Part shown: in pieces, positions 41,496 to 50,268 of the stretch
How the letters are laid out: every line of letters starts with the position of its first letter
Numbering within the stretch: the stretch's first letter is position 1
Assembly: GCA_964419335.1 (NCBI GenBank)
Contig: CAYQOX010000019.1
Coordinates: forward strand, 1 to 64,000
Reading direction: 5' to 3'
Source of the DNA: CAYQOX01 sp964419335
Lineage (GTDB): Bacteria; Hinthialibacterota; Hinthialibacteria; Hinthialibacterales; Hinthialibacteraceae
DNA length: 64,000 nucleotides
Program-made: the position numbers and the translations under genes
The notes under the pieces: model-generated
What the model saw: only the letters and a program-made list of their open reading frames with translations
Databases searched by the model: none
What the model was told of the DNA's origin: nothing

Positions 41496-42646
41496 TCCGC
41501 GTCGTGGTCATTACAGGTACCCGTTCGGAGTATGGAATCCTCAAACCGGTCTTAGCACGTATTTCCACGAGTAAGAATTTAGAGTTGCTACTTGTGGTGA
41601 CAGGGATGCATCTTGCCCCTGAATACGGAGAAACGGTGAGAGAAATTGAAAGCGACGGATGGGAAATCGCGGCCAAGGTTGAAATGCAGTTAAGCAGCGA
41701 CCGTTCTCCTGCGATGGCGAAAAGTCTTGGGATTGGGGTGTATGGTTTAACCCAGGAATTAGAGCGCTTACTACCCGATATAACCTTGATTTTGGGGGAC
41801 CGGATCGAAGCGTTTGCGGGAGCGACTGCAGGCTTATTTACACGTAGTGTGGTTGCGCATATCCATGGGGGTGAAGTGACACGGGGAGGTTGGGATGAAT
41901 ACATGCGGCACGCGATTACCAAACTGAGTCACATTCATTTTGCCGCAACCCAACAAAGCCGAGAGCGTATCATCCGCATGGGCGAAAATCCCAACTATGT
42001 GTATTTCAGTGGAACCCCAGGATTGGATGCGATACAGAATTATTCAGACTTCCCCCTTGAGAGGCTCTCCGAGAAAATCGGTTTCGAACTCCCCGAATGT
42101 TTTGGGTTATGGGTGCAGCATCCAGTGTCCAGCCATCCTGAAACGGCGTTGGCTGAAATGCGAGAAACCTATCAGGCTTTAGAAGAATCGAACATAGACT
42201 GCCTTCAAATTTATCCAAATGCCGATGCCGGCAGCCGCTCCATGATCGAGGAAATTAAAACATGGCAGAGACAAAGAGGTTGGAAAGCGTTGGTCACCGT
42301 ATCGCGTGAGGTATATTGTAATCTGCTGAAGCGTTGTGCGGTATTGGTGGGGAATTCCAGTTCAGGAATCATCGATGCTCCGGCTTTTGGAGTCCCGGTA
42401 GTCAATATCGGAGAGCGGCAGCAATACCGGGAGCGTGCCGAAAATGTACTAGACGCCGAGCCCCGGCGGGAATCGATAAAAAAAGCCTTGCAGCGCGCCT
42501 TGTATGACGAGGGCTTTCTCAAGCAATGTCGAGCATGTCAAAATCCTTATGGTGATGGGAAAGCGGCTGAGAGGATCGTGAATGTTTTGGAGAGGATCGA
42601 TTTAAAAAATGCGATCGAGGAAAAAGGAATAATGCATTCAACTTAG
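41492..42646 (+). CDS. UDP-N-acetylglucosamine 2-epimerase, hydrolysing (NeuC/LegG type)
   Basis: A 384-residue GT-B-fold enzyme: VVVITGTRSEYGILKPVL at the N-terminus, LILGDRIEAFAGA (about 108-120), HIHGGEVTRGGWDEYMRHAITKLSH (about 132-156) and VGNSSSGIIDAPAFG with NIGERQ near the C-terminus. The hydrolysing form releases UDP and makes ManNAc-type sugars, the first step to nonulosonates. It overlaps the cytidylyltransferase gene. The condensing synthase (NeuB) is not in this window. Confidence 0.92.
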   Translation: MIRVVVITGTRSEYGILKPVLARISTSKNLELLLVVTGMHLAPEYGETVREIESDGWEIAAKVEMQLSSDRSPAMAKSLGIGVYGLTQELERLLPDITLILGDRIEAFAGATAGLFTRSVVAHIHGGEVTRGGWDEYMRHAITKLSHIHFAATQQSRERIIRMGENPNYVYFSGTPGLDAIQNYSDFPLERLSEKIGFELPECFGLWVQHPVSSHPETALAEMRETYQALEESNIDCLQIYPNADAGSRSMIEEIKTWQRQRGWKALVTVSREVYCNLLKRCAVLVGNSSSGIIDAPAFGVPVVNIGERQQYRERAENVLDAEPRRESIKKALQRALYDEGFLKQCRACQNPYGDGKAAERIVNVLERIDLKNAIEEKGIMHST

Positions 42647-42647
42647 A

Positions 42648-44489
42648 TTAATGAGGTTTATGATCGGCGGCTTCTTGGTAGAGGGGGATAAACGATTCAC
42701 AGGATGATTGAATGGCGGTGAAATAAGCCTGGTAATGTTGGCGTAATTCGTCGTGAGAAGTATAAGCGGGATCCCAAAATCCTGGACGACTGATTTCAAC
42801 CATGAGACGCTCCAAGGCACTTTGGAGAACGTGATATATTTTGTACCCATCTTCAATTTGTTGCCGTAGTTCTTTCAACTCATCGAGGTTTTGAGATTCA
42901 TTCTTGCATTTCTGTAAGCCCTGAATGGAAAGAGCATGGCAATAATTTAAATGCTTAATAATCTCTCTTATGTCTCTCTCGAGCTGGCTGTAATTCTTAG
43001 GAGTAAATTTCACCGGTGGCAACAGCGGTTCTTGAATCGCGTTTGGTTGCATTGGCTCTAGGGTATCCTGTAAGGGGGCGATCTTGGTTCCTGCGATTTT
43101 TGCCCCGCCTTCACTGCAATCATAGCAAGTCCGACCGCTTTGCTGGATGAGCGTTTCCAACAAACGAAGCGCTTCATAAAAAGTGGCAATCGTCGGATAG
43201 GACTTCCCGTCGATTCCCTCCACGGTGAGGGTCGATACCGTGTCTTGCGCTTCTCCACGTAGGTAAGTCAAGGATTGTTGGCTCGGAGTGAAATAAGTGT
43301 GAGAGAATAAGGCAGAACCGCTTGCATGGGAGACGCCGCTTTGATCCGAAAAACACAAATCCAAGCCCATAAAGAGGATGGGATTGCAACCCATGTGTAC
43401 CGCAACGTTAAAGGCGGCTAAAGCGACGTTATTGCTCAAGGGGAGATGATCTTCCGGGGTGAGTTGATAATTGGAGAGATGTTGGTGAAGAGCATTGTTG
43501 CGATGGGGCAGCCAAACATGAGGTGGAGAAAAGAGCGAAGGAATGGTCGGAATGATTTGTGGATCAAACGCGAGAAGAGGTGGAGAATCCATATTCAGGT
43601 TTTGGAAATGATGTGCATTACGCTGGGTAGGATCCTTGCTGACGACACAGTGGGGAAAGATCCCTTGATCAAGCAGAATGCGCAGACTGGTATCGACAGC
43701 GATCAACCAAGCCCGATTTTGCAATGAATGGAGTTGATCCAAATTATTATCGAGCGAAGGTCCGGCAGCGACAATAATGGCCGGCTGGTTAATTTTACTG
43801 TTCTTGATTGCACGAGGAAAAATCGTATGAGGCAACCTAGGGAGGTTACGGATCATATTGGCTTGGCAGAGAGCACCCATTTCTGCCATGTGCCGTAGCA
43901 TATTTTCTTTGGTATGCATAATCTTTTCTAATTCGGCGCGAATGGAAGTTAAAACCTGGCGGGGATAAAGTTGGGAAAACGGTAGGGTGATAACCTGAAG
44001 ATCTTCGGCGAGGAGTGTTTCCATGTGTTGAGACAAGGCTTGGTGAAATAAGTCGTAATTAGATCCCAAGATAAGGTTCAAAGAAATATGGGAAGGCCAT
44101 TGACAAAAATCAACACAGGATAAGGATTGTTCGAACAAGCGGGCTTCAGGTTCTATTACAATGACGGATGTGAGTTGGCGGGCATGTTTTTTTATGTAGT
44201 TAAAAATGTGATACCCCATTCCCCATCCAAGAAAAATGAGGAGCGAGCCGGAGGGAGGGGATAAGCTAGAAGCCCAACGCTGGGCTTCGTTTTGGGGATC
44301 ATAACGACTATGGATGGGCTTCCATTGATCTGGGCACTTGACCAGGGCGGTAAGCAAACCACAGCGGCTGGTATCGATTTGTATATCCTCGAAAAGTGGA
44401 GGCCATACTTGATTTTCAAGTTGCTCACGCGTATGTGGGAAATTCTGAGCAAGCCATTGTTCATTGTCCCGACGCGGATCTTTCTTCAT
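42648..44489 (-). CDS. Maf-type (DUF115, 6-hydroxymethylpterin pyrophosphokinase MptE-like) glycosyltransferase
   Basis: A 613-residue protein of the motility-associated-factor family. An N-terminal domain (about 60-130, LLIFLGWGMGYHIFNYIKKHAR) precedes the DUF115 core (about 215-450): AIIVAAGPSLDNNLDQLHSL, LIAVDTSLRILLDQGIFPHCVVSKDP and GCNPILFMGLDLCFSD, and a helical C-terminus. Maf proteins attach nonulosonates to flagellin. It is convergent (1 base apart) with neuC- and neuA-type genes that would make such a sugar. No flagellin gene is in view. It lies 9 bases after lepA on the same strand. Confidence 0.85.
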   Translation of the reverse strand: MKKDPRRDNEQWLAQNFPHTREQLENQVWPPLFEDIQIDTSRCGLLTALVKCPDQWKPIHSRYDPQNEAQRWASSLSPPSGSLLIFLGWGMGYHIFNYIKKHARQLTSVIVIEPEARLFEQSLSCVDFCQWPSHISLNLILGSNYDLFHQALSQHMETLLAEDLQVITLPFSQLYPRQVLTSIRAELEKIMHTKENMLRHMAEMGALCQANMIRNLPRLPHTIFPRAIKNSKINQPAIIVAAGPSLDNNLDQLHSLQNRAWLIAVDTSLRILLDQGIFPHCVVSKDPTQRNAHHFQNLNMDSPPLLAFDPQIIPTIPSLFSPPHVWLPHRNNALHQHLSNYQLTPEDHLPLSNNVALAAFNVAVHMGCNPILFMGLDLCFSDQSGVSHASGSALFSHTYFTPSQQSLTYLRGEAQDTVSTLTVEGIDGKSYPTIATFYEALRLLETLIQQSGRTCYDCSEGGAKIAGTKIAPLQDTLEPMQPNAIQEPLLPPVKFTPKNYSQLERDIREIIKHLNYCHALSIQGLQKCKNESQNLDELKELRQQIEDGYKIYHVLQSALERLMVEISRPGFWDPAYTSHDELRQHYQAYFTAIQSSCESFIPLYQEAADHKPH

Positions 44490-44498
44490 AGAGTCACT

Positions 44499-46289
44499 CT
44501 AAATGTCAAGAATCGCCATAAAGGCTTCTTGGGGGAGTTCCACATTCCCCACATTTTTCATGCGCCGTTTTCCTTCACGCTGGCGTTCCAGCAGTTTGCG
44601 TTTACGGGTGATATCTCCCCCGTAACATTTGGAAGTCACGTTCTTGCGCAATGCCTTCACGGTCTCGCGAGCGATAATCTTAGAACCGACGGCGGCTTGG
44701 ATCGCTACGTCAAACTGCTGACGGGGAACCACTTGGCGTAATTTTTCTGCCAGCGATTTTCCCTTTTGATAAGCCTTATCGCGGTGGGTAATTACCGAAA
44801 GAGCATCGACCTGCTCACCATTCAAGAGCATATCCAATTTTACCAAGGGGCCTGAGCGGTATTCCAAAAATTCATAATCAAATGAAGCATACCCCCGAGA
44901 GATGGATTTCAGTTTATCATAAAAATCTAAAATCACCTCGGCCAAGGGGTATTCAAAGCGCATCAAAACCCGATCGGTACCTAGGAATTCCATCCCTTTA
45001 TCGATGCCACGCCGATCGATGGAGAGTTTCATAATTCCACCGATATAGTCAGGATGGGTGATGATGGTGGCCGAAATGAAAGGTTCACGAATATCTTCAG
45101 TCAGGTTTGGTGGAGGTAGTTCGAGCGGGGTTTCCACCATAAGGTTTTCACCTTCGGAAGTATTTACTTCGTAGGAAACATTGGGAGCCGTGGTGATAAG
45201 AGAAAGGCCATACTCACGTTCCAAACGTTCCTGGATGACTTCCATATGTAACATTCCCAAAAAGCCGCAGCGAAAACCGAACCCCAGGGCAGCGGAAGAT
45301 TCAGGCTCATAATGAAAGGCCGAATCGTTGAGAGCGAGTTTGTCTAAACTCTTGCGCAAGTCTTCATATTGTCCCGTCGAGATCGGATAAAGACCGCAAA
45401 AGACCATACTGTTTGGAGGTTTGTAGCCGGGTAATGGTTTTACGGCGGCATTCTTCTTTGTATGGGTAAAGGTATCGCCTATGTGAACGTCTGAAACATC
45501 ACGAATTCCGGCGATGATATACCCCACCTCGCCGGTCTGGAGTTCATCGACCTTCATCCGTTTAGGCTCGAGAATGCCCAATTCTTCGATTTCATATTCC
45601 TCCTGATTATGCATAGCGAGAATCTCATCCCTGACTCTGAAAGAACCATCCACCACCCGGACGTAAGCAATGGCGCCGCGATACATATCATACATACTAT
45701 CGAAAATCATAGCCCGGGAGGGAGAATGGGGATCCCCTTTGGGAGGAGGCACACGATGGATAATGGCTTCAAGAATTTCTTTCACACCTTTGCCATTTTT
45801 CGCACTGGCGAAAATAATTTCTTCATCGGTGCTGCCAATAATTTCATGGATTTGACCTTTGACTTTCTCAGGATCTGCGTTCGGGAGATCAATTTTGTTA
45901 ATAACGGGGATGATTTCGAGATCCTGCTCTAAGGCTTTGTAAAGATTGGCCACGGTTTGCGCTTCGACTCCTTGGGCCGCATCCACCACCAAAATCGCCC
46001 CTTCACAAGCCGCAAGGGCGCGTGAGACTTCATAAGTAAAATCCACATGCCCAGGCGTGTCGATCAGGTTGAGCTGGTAACGTTCTCCGTCATCGGCATT
46101 GTAAAAAACTCGCACAGCCTGTGCTTTGATCGTGATTCCGCGCTCACGTTCAAGGTCCATACTATCGAGAAATTGATCGCGCATTTCACGACCGGACACA
46201 CTATTAGTGCATTCCAAGATGCGATCTGCAAGCGTGCTTTTGCCATGATCAATATGAGCAATGATAGAAAAATTACGTATCTTTTTCAT
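44499..46289 (-). CDS. lepA: Elongation factor 4
   Basis: A 596-residue translational GTPase of normal family length. G1 is AHIDHGKSTLADRIL, the switch region RERGITIKAQAVR, G3 DTPGHVDFTYEV, G4 NKIDLPNA. The LepA-specific C-terminal tail ends in ...KCYGGDITRKRKLLERQREGKRRMKNVG. It back-translocates stalled ribosomes. Located upstream of the Maf gene, possibly cotranscribed. AAAAAGATA lies near the start; its promoter must lie in 46290-46599. Confidence 0.97.
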   Translation of the reverse strand: MKKIRNFSIIAHIDHGKSTLADRILECTNSVSGREMRDQFLDSMDLERERGITIKAQAVRVFYNADDGERYQLNLIDTPGHVDFTYEVSRALAACEGAILVVDAAQGVEAQTVANLYKALEQDLEIIPVINKIDLPNADPEKVKGQIHEIIGSTDEEIIFASAKNGKGVKEILEAIIHRVPPPKGDPHSPSRAMIFDSMYDMYRGAIAYVRVVDGSFRVRDEILAMHNQEEYEIEELGILEPKRMKVDELQTGEVGYIIAGIRDVSDVHIGDTFTHTKKNAAVKPLPGYKPPNSMVFCGLYPISTGQYEDLRKSLDKLALNDSAFHYEPESSAALGFGFRCGFLGMLHMEVIQERLEREYGLSLITTAPNVSYEVNTSEGENLMVETPLELPPPNLTEDIREPFISATIITHPDYIGGIMKLSIDRRGIDKGMEFLGTDRVLMRFEYPLAEVILDFYDKLKSISRGYASFDYEFLEYRSGPLVKLDMLLNGEQVDALSVITHRDKAYQKGKSLAEKLRQVVPRQQFDVAIQAAVGSKIIARETVKALRKNVTSKCYGGDITRKRKLLERQREGKRRMKNVGNVELPQEAFMAILDI

Positions 46290-46599
46290 AAGTTGCGTAT
46301 TGTATTATCCTTTAATAAGGGAACTAGTTTACGAGATTGGACGACATAAAGATTAACTTGTTAGATGACATAAGGTTGAAGAAAGTATTCTATTTCTTCT
46401 ACATTACAAGTATAGAGTATTATACTTGAGTTTTTTAAAAGTTCGGATAGTAATGCTTGGATTCGATTATTTTTTCGAGTCCTCCTCTGGACAAAGGATA
46501 AAATAAACATTGCATTGACGACCTCCTATTCTTGCTATCATTTTGCGGTTTTTTTTGTACAATATAAAAAAACTTAATCTAAAAAAAGGAGCTATCAGA
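46290..46599. other. Divergent intergenic region with a terminator-like hairpin
   Basis: Between lepA (minus) and the aldo/keto reductase (plus). CAAGTATA (46407-46414) and TATACTTG (46421-46428) form an 8-base stem with a 6-base loop, followed after two bases by TTTTTT (46431-46436), i.e. a plus-strand terminator with no plus-strand gene before it. It may end a short antisense or leader RNA, or be a regulator site. No gene seen. Confidence 0.4.
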
Positions 46600-47505
46600 A
46601 TGAGCCATCCAAATCGTCGTACATTTATGAAACAAACTGCTTTAGGTGCGGGTGCCCTAGCCGGTTATCCCCTTATGGCGCGTGCTGCCCAGGGAGATAG
46701 TGCAACGGATCACGTCGAATTGGGAGCGAGTGGGATCAAAGTTCCCCATGTTGCCATAGGAACCGGTCTTCGAGGATTCCGTCGTTCTTCGGCACAAACG
46801 CGCGCAGGGTTTGAATCGTTCAAGAAACTCATCCGTTATGGAATCGAAAACGGTCTAACGTTTATTGATATGGCTGACCTATACGGATCACACTCCTATG
46901 TGAAATATGCTTTGGAAGGCATGGATATCAAGCGCGAGGATCTCACCTTACTGACCAAGATTTGGTTTCGTCCCGGTCCTGGTTTTGAATCATCGCAAAA
47001 TGCCAAACCGAAGGTCGAACGTTTCTTGCAAGAAGTTGGATCCGACTATCTCGATGTTTGTTTGATCCATTGTTTGGGAAACGCGAACTGGGTCAGTGAA
47101 CTAGAAGAAATGCGTGCAAGTATGAAGGAACTAAAGGATGAAGGAAAAGTCCGGGCGATCGGTTGTTCTTGCCATGATTTTGGCGCATTGAAAGTGGCCG
47201 CAGAAGATCCCTGGGTCGATGTCATTTTTGCCCGGATTAACAATAAAGCCGTCAAAATGGATGTCAACAAAGAGGAAGATGTAGAAAAGGTGGCGGCGGT
47301 TCTAAAAAAAGCCCGATCGAATGGCAAAGGTGTCGTCGGTATGAAAATTTATGGTGAAGGGCAGCTCACCAGTGAAGAGCAAAAAGACGCCTCTCTTCAT
47401 TATGTGTGGGATAATAATCTTATCGATGCGATGACGATCGGCTTTGAGAAAACCGAACAAATTGACGATACGATCAACCACTTAACGAGAGTGTTACGTG
47501 CTTAA
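46600..47505 (+). CDS. Tat-exported aldo/keto reductase
   Basis: A 301-residue protein with a twin-arginine signal (NRRTFMKQTALGAGALAGYP) followed by an AKR barrel: VPHVAIGTGL, NGLTFIDMADLYGSHSYVKYAL (catalytic Asp and Tyr), LLTKIW (catalytic Lys) and DVCLIHCLG (catalytic His), and IGCSCHD. NAD(P)H-dependent carbonyl reduction is the family activity; periplasmic members are poorly understood. The start at 46600 follows AAAAGGAG. It is a single gene ending in a strong bidirectional terminator. Confidence 0.9.
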   Translation: MSHPNRRTFMKQTALGAGALAGYPLMARAAQGDSATDHVELGASGIKVPHVAIGTGLRGFRRSSAQTRAGFESFKKLIRYGIENGLTFIDMADLYGSHSYVKYALEGMDIKREDLTLLTKIWFRPGPGFESSQNAKPKVERFLQEVGSDYLDVCLIHCLGNANWVSELEEMRASMKELKDEGKVRAIGCSCHDFGALKVAAEDPWVDVIFARINNKAVKMDVNKEEDVEKVAAVLKKARSNGKGVVGMKIYGEGQLTSEEQKDASLHYVWDNNLIDAMTIGFEKTEQIDDTINHLTRVLRA

Positions 47506-47529
47506 GTAAGCGCCAAGAATAAGGAATAA

Positions 47530-47572
47530 AAAAGGAGAGAATCCCAAACAGAGTGGTGGGTTCTCTCCTTTT
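47530..47572. terminator. Bidirectional intrinsic terminator
   Basis: AAAAGGAGAGAA (47530-47541) pairs perfectly with TTCTCTCCTTTT (47561-47572), extended inward by CCCA/TGGG past a one-base bulge. It lies between the convergent aldo/keto reductase and rplL, and ends the ribosomal-protein operon before any rpoB gene. Confidence 0.88.
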
Positions 47573-47596
47573 GTCTTTGTGAAGAATAGCGTGAAT

Positions 47597-47980
47597 TTAC
47601 TTGATTTCGACTGTTCCGCCCATTTCTTCGATCTTAGACTTAATTTCTTCGGCTTCTTCCTTGGTGGCGCCTTCTTTAATGGGTTTCGGGACGTTGTCTA
47701 CTAATTCTTTGGCTTCTTTAAGACCCAAGCTGGTGATTTCTCTCACCACTTTAATGACCTTGATCTTTTGTGAACCAGCGTCAGAGAGTACGGCATCAAA
47801 TTCAGTCTTTTCTTCTTCTTGGGCTTCGGCTTCACCACCACCAGCCATGGGCATACCCGCCATGGGCATAGCGGCGGTAACACCAAAACGTTCTTCAAAT
47901 TCATCCGCTAATTCTTTTGCTTCGAGCAAAGTAAGATTACCAATCGACTCGAGAATTGCTTCAATTTTTTCGCTAGCCAT
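47597..47980 (-). CDS. rplL: Ribosomal protein L7/L12
   Basis: A 127-residue acidic stalk protein: N-terminal dimerisation helices (EAILESIGNLTLLEAKELADEFEERFGV), an Ala/Gly/Met-rich hinge (about 36-50) and the C-terminal domain (EFDAVLSDAGSQKIKVIKVVREITSLGLKEAKELVD). It recruits translation factors. It follows rplJ and is the last gene of the operon. Confidence 0.98.
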   Translation of the reverse strand: MASEKIEAILESIGNLTLLEAKELADEFEERFGVTAAMPMAGMPMAGGGEAEAQEEEKTEFDAVLSDAGSQKIKVIKVVREITSLGLKEAKELVDNVPKPIKEGATKEEAEEIKSKIEEMGGTVEIK

Positions 47981-48041
47981 TGTTTTTCTCCTTGTTTACA
48001 AATTAATAATTTTTGACAATTTTTTTATCCAAAGGCAAAGT

Positions 48042-48575
48042 TTATTCGCCTTGTTCTTCTAATTTATTCGTATAAGACTTCATTAAACCATGCAGTTTTT
48101 GATGCAAACCTTTCACCCCACCGAGAATATTCGAAGCCGGTGCTTTGATCCCTCCTAAAATTTTGGCGTATAGTTCTTCTTGGGATGGTGTTTTCGATAA
48201 TTCTTCTACACCACCAGCATCGAGAACCGTCTGGCTGGCCATTCCACCGCGAATCTGGATAGCCTCATGATCCTTCGCGAAATTCACCAAGGTTTTGGCA
48301 GGTAAAATAGGATCATCGGTCGTAAAGATTACCGCGCAGGGACCTGAGATATAATCTTGGAGATCTTTATACGGCTTATCTTCGAGAGCACGTTTGAGCA
48401 TGCGGTTTTTTACGACCTTGATTTGCCCTTTGTTTTCACGAATTTGACTACGTAGTGTCGTGAAATCATCCACACTCAACCCGCGATAATCGAAAACGGT
48501 CAAGCCTTCGGCTTTGGAAAGCAGGGCGTTGTATTCCTGGGTTAATTTGAATTTGTCCGCTTTGCGTAACGGCAT
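48042..48575 (-). CDS. rplJ: Ribosomal protein L10
   Basis: A 177-residue stalk base protein: MPLRKADKFKLTQEYNALL, VFDYRGLSVDDFTTLRSQIRE, VKNRMLKRALE and the C-terminal helix that binds L7/L12. AGGAGG lies 7 bases before the ATG. It is separated from its expected leader RNA (49381-49528) by the phosphatase gene. Confidence 0.97.
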   Translation of the reverse strand: MPLRKADKFKLTQEYNALLSKAEGLTVFDYRGLSVDDFTTLRSQIRENKGQIKVVKNRMLKRALEDKPYKDLQDYISGPCAVIFTTDDPILPAKTLVNFAKDHEAIQIRGGMASQTVLDAGGVEELSKTPSQEELYAKILGGIKAPASNILGGVKGLHQKLHGLMKSYTNKLEEQGE

Positions 48576-48621
48576 ATCTTACTCACCTCCTCTTTTTTAA
48601 ATGAATAGATTGTAAAATTTC

Positions 48622-48640
48622 GGTCATGAGAGCCATGACC
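48622..48640 (-). promoter_or_regulatory. Hairpin in the rplJ 5' region
   Basis: GGTCATG/CATGACC forms a perfect 7-base stem with a 5-base loop, 47 bases ahead of rplJ. It lies right after a 15-codon open frame (48641-48688). It could influence rplJ translation or mark an RNA processing site. Confidence 0.45.
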
Positions 48641-48688
48641 TCATGTTCTATCCAAGTCTTGTAACAAAGTCGTTTCATCATGTTCCAT
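48641..48688 (-). CDS. Possible 15-residue leader peptide between the phosphatase gene and rplJ
   Basis: ATG at 48688 is preceded by AAAGGAG with ideal 6-base spacing; the ribosome site overlaps the stop codon of the phosphatase gene. The peptide reads MEHDETTLLQDLDRT. Short, without homologues I know. The good ribosome site is the only support. Confidence 0.35.
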   Translation of the reverse strand: MEHDETTLLQDLDRT

Positions 48689-48699
48689 ACAACACTCCT

Positions 48700-49365
48700 T
48701 TACCCACCGGTAGGAAGATTTTCCGGTTGATGTTGCAATAGCCATCCTTCTTGAAAACCGGTCTCCTGGGTGGTGGTGGTGTCAAAATAGCTCACCCGCC
48801 ACTGATCTTCGATAAGCTGCGCACGATAAACCACCAAATGGGGAACATTCATGAGAATGGTTTCCTCGGGTGGGATATTCGCAAGCAAGGAGAGGATGAT
48901 CCGATTAATGGCAAAGTGAGCAACAATTAAGAGCGAATGATCCTCGGGAAAGCTCGCTATCCGGCGCACGATTTCCTGCGCCCGAGGGACGGCATCCCGA
49001 TTGGCTTCGCCGTTGGGTGGGCAGAAGTTCCATTTATCGGACATGCGGGCTTCCCACATTCCAGGAAATTTTTTGTCTAACTCAGGCAGGGTATTTCCTT
49101 CGAAGTCACCAAAGGAGACTTCGCGAAGATGGGGGGTTAATTCCGCCGAAAAAGTTTTTTCAGAGCGGAGAATTTCCAAGGTTTCACGTGCTCGCCCCAA
49201 TGGACTCACGAAAGCATGATCAATTCTTAATTCTTTTAAGGCCTTAGCCACATGACGGACTTGTTCTTTTCCTTCTCCCGATAATGGAGAATCAAGCCAG
49301 CCTTGCAGCCGCTTATCCCGATTAAAACAGGTTTGACCATGGCGTACAAAGTAAACAGTTTTCAT
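48700..49365 (-). CDS. Histidine phosphatase-superfamily protein (phosphoglycerate mutase-like)
   Basis: A 221-residue protein with the RHG signature VYFVRHGQTCFNRDKRLQGWLDSPLSG (catalytic His about residue 8), SPLGRARETLEIL (second Arg), the acid REVSFGDFEGN, and the second His in LLIVAHFAINRIILSLL. Relatives include cobalamin-pathway phosphatases and general acid phosphatases. The start at 49365 was chosen because the earlier in-frame ATG (49380) lies in the terminator T run of the L10 leader. It is wedged between rplA/L10 leader and rplJ, an unusual place, so it would be co-regulated with the stalk proteins. Confidence 0.88.
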   Translation of the reverse strand: MKTVYFVRHGQTCFNRDKRLQGWLDSPLSGEGKEQVRHVAKALKELRIDHAFVSPLGRARETLEILRSEKTFSAELTPHLREVSFGDFEGNTLPELDKKFPGMWEARMSDKWNFCPPNGEANRDAVPRAQEIVRRIASFPEDHSLLIVAHFAINRIILSLLANIPPEETILMNVPHLVVYRAQLIEDQWRVSYFDTTTTQETGFQEGWLLQHQPENLPTGG

Positions 49366-49380
49366 AATCCTTTTTGGCAT

Positions 49381-49528
49381 AAAAAAAACCCAATCGAAGA
49401 GATTGAGCCGAGTAAATACAACTTAATAGAATTGTGGACAATTACCCGTCCACAGGTTGGTTGTTTTTATTTTGGCTTCAATCTCGGCAGGTATCTTTTA
49501 CCCCGAAGGAACCTGCTGTCTTCGATTG
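49381..49528 (-). ncRNA. Ribosomal protein L10 leader with attenuator terminator
   Basis: On the minus strand after rplA: closing stem CAATCGAAGA (49528-49519) with TCTTCGATTG (49400-49391); hairpin GCAGGT/ACCTGC with an inner C(UUCG)G loop; conserved GACAGCAGG and CCTGCCGAG segments of the known L10 leader; hairpin TGTGGAC/GTCCACA (49454-49448 with 49439-49433); and then eight T (49388-49381). GAGATTGA near 49475 can also pair with TCAATCTC near 49400, so two folds compete. L10-L12 binding to such a leader controls transcription in Bacillus and translation in E. coli. Confidence 0.8.
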
Positions 49529-49551
49529 AAAAAAATGTTGTAATTTTTTTT

Positions 49552-50268
49552 CTATGCAGCAGCCTTTCTACCAAGATCACGCATATCAGAAATCTCGAGT
49601 TTGATGCCGGGGCCCATGGTTGTGGACAGATATAAGCCTCGCAGATAAGCGCCTTTTGCCGAAGTCGGACGCGCCCGCAGAAGAACCTGCATAATGGTTT
49701 TAATATTTTCACGCAATTGTTTTTCCGAGAAGGAAAGTTTTCCAACCGGGACATGAACCCCACCGGATTTATCGGCGCGGTACTCAATTTTACCTGCTTT
49801 AAATTCCTCTACGGTTTTGCGAATATCGGTAGTGACTGTGCCTGTTTTGGGGTTTGGCATCAAGCCGCGGGGACCAAGAATTTTCCCTAATTTCCCCACA
49901 TGGCGCATCATATCCGGTGCGGCAATCGCAACATCAAAGTCGAGAAACCCTTCGGTGATCTCTTTCGCCAAATCTTCACTCCCCACGCGGTCTGCGCCGG
50001 CTTCTTCAGCCTCCTTGGTCAGATCCCCTTCTGCAAAGACGACCACACGGACGGTTTTTCCGGTTCCATGAGGAAGAGAAACGGTCCCGCGCACTTGTTG
50101 ATCGGCTTTTTTGGGATCGATGCCCAAATTGGCGGTTAATTCGACGGTTTCATCGAATTTGGCCGTGGGCAATTGTTTAATAATTTCAAGCGCTTCCGAA
50201 AGGGGATAGGCTTTGCTGCGATCAATTTTTTCCAAGGCTTCTTTGTAACGTTTTCCTCTTTGTACCAT
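49552..50268 (-). CDS. rplA: Ribosomal protein L1
   Basis: A 238-residue L1 protein: RGKRYKEALEKIDRSKAYPLSEAL, the signature GKLGKILGPRGLMPNPKTGTVT and KSGGVHVPVGKLSF. Its ATG overlaps the rplK stop (TAATG). It precedes the L10 leader. Confidence 0.98.
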   Translation of the reverse strand: MVQRGKRYKEALEKIDRSKAYPLSEALEIIKQLPTAKFDETVELTANLGIDPKKADQQVRGTVSLPHGTGKTVRVVVFAEGDLTKEAEEAGADRVGSEDLAKEITEGFLDFDVAIAAPDMMRHVGKLGKILGPRGLMPNPKTGTVTTDIRKTVEEFKAGKIEYRADKSGGVHVPVGKLSFSEKQLRENIKTIMQVLLRARPTSAKGAYLRGLYLSTTMGPGIKLEISDMRDLGRKAAA

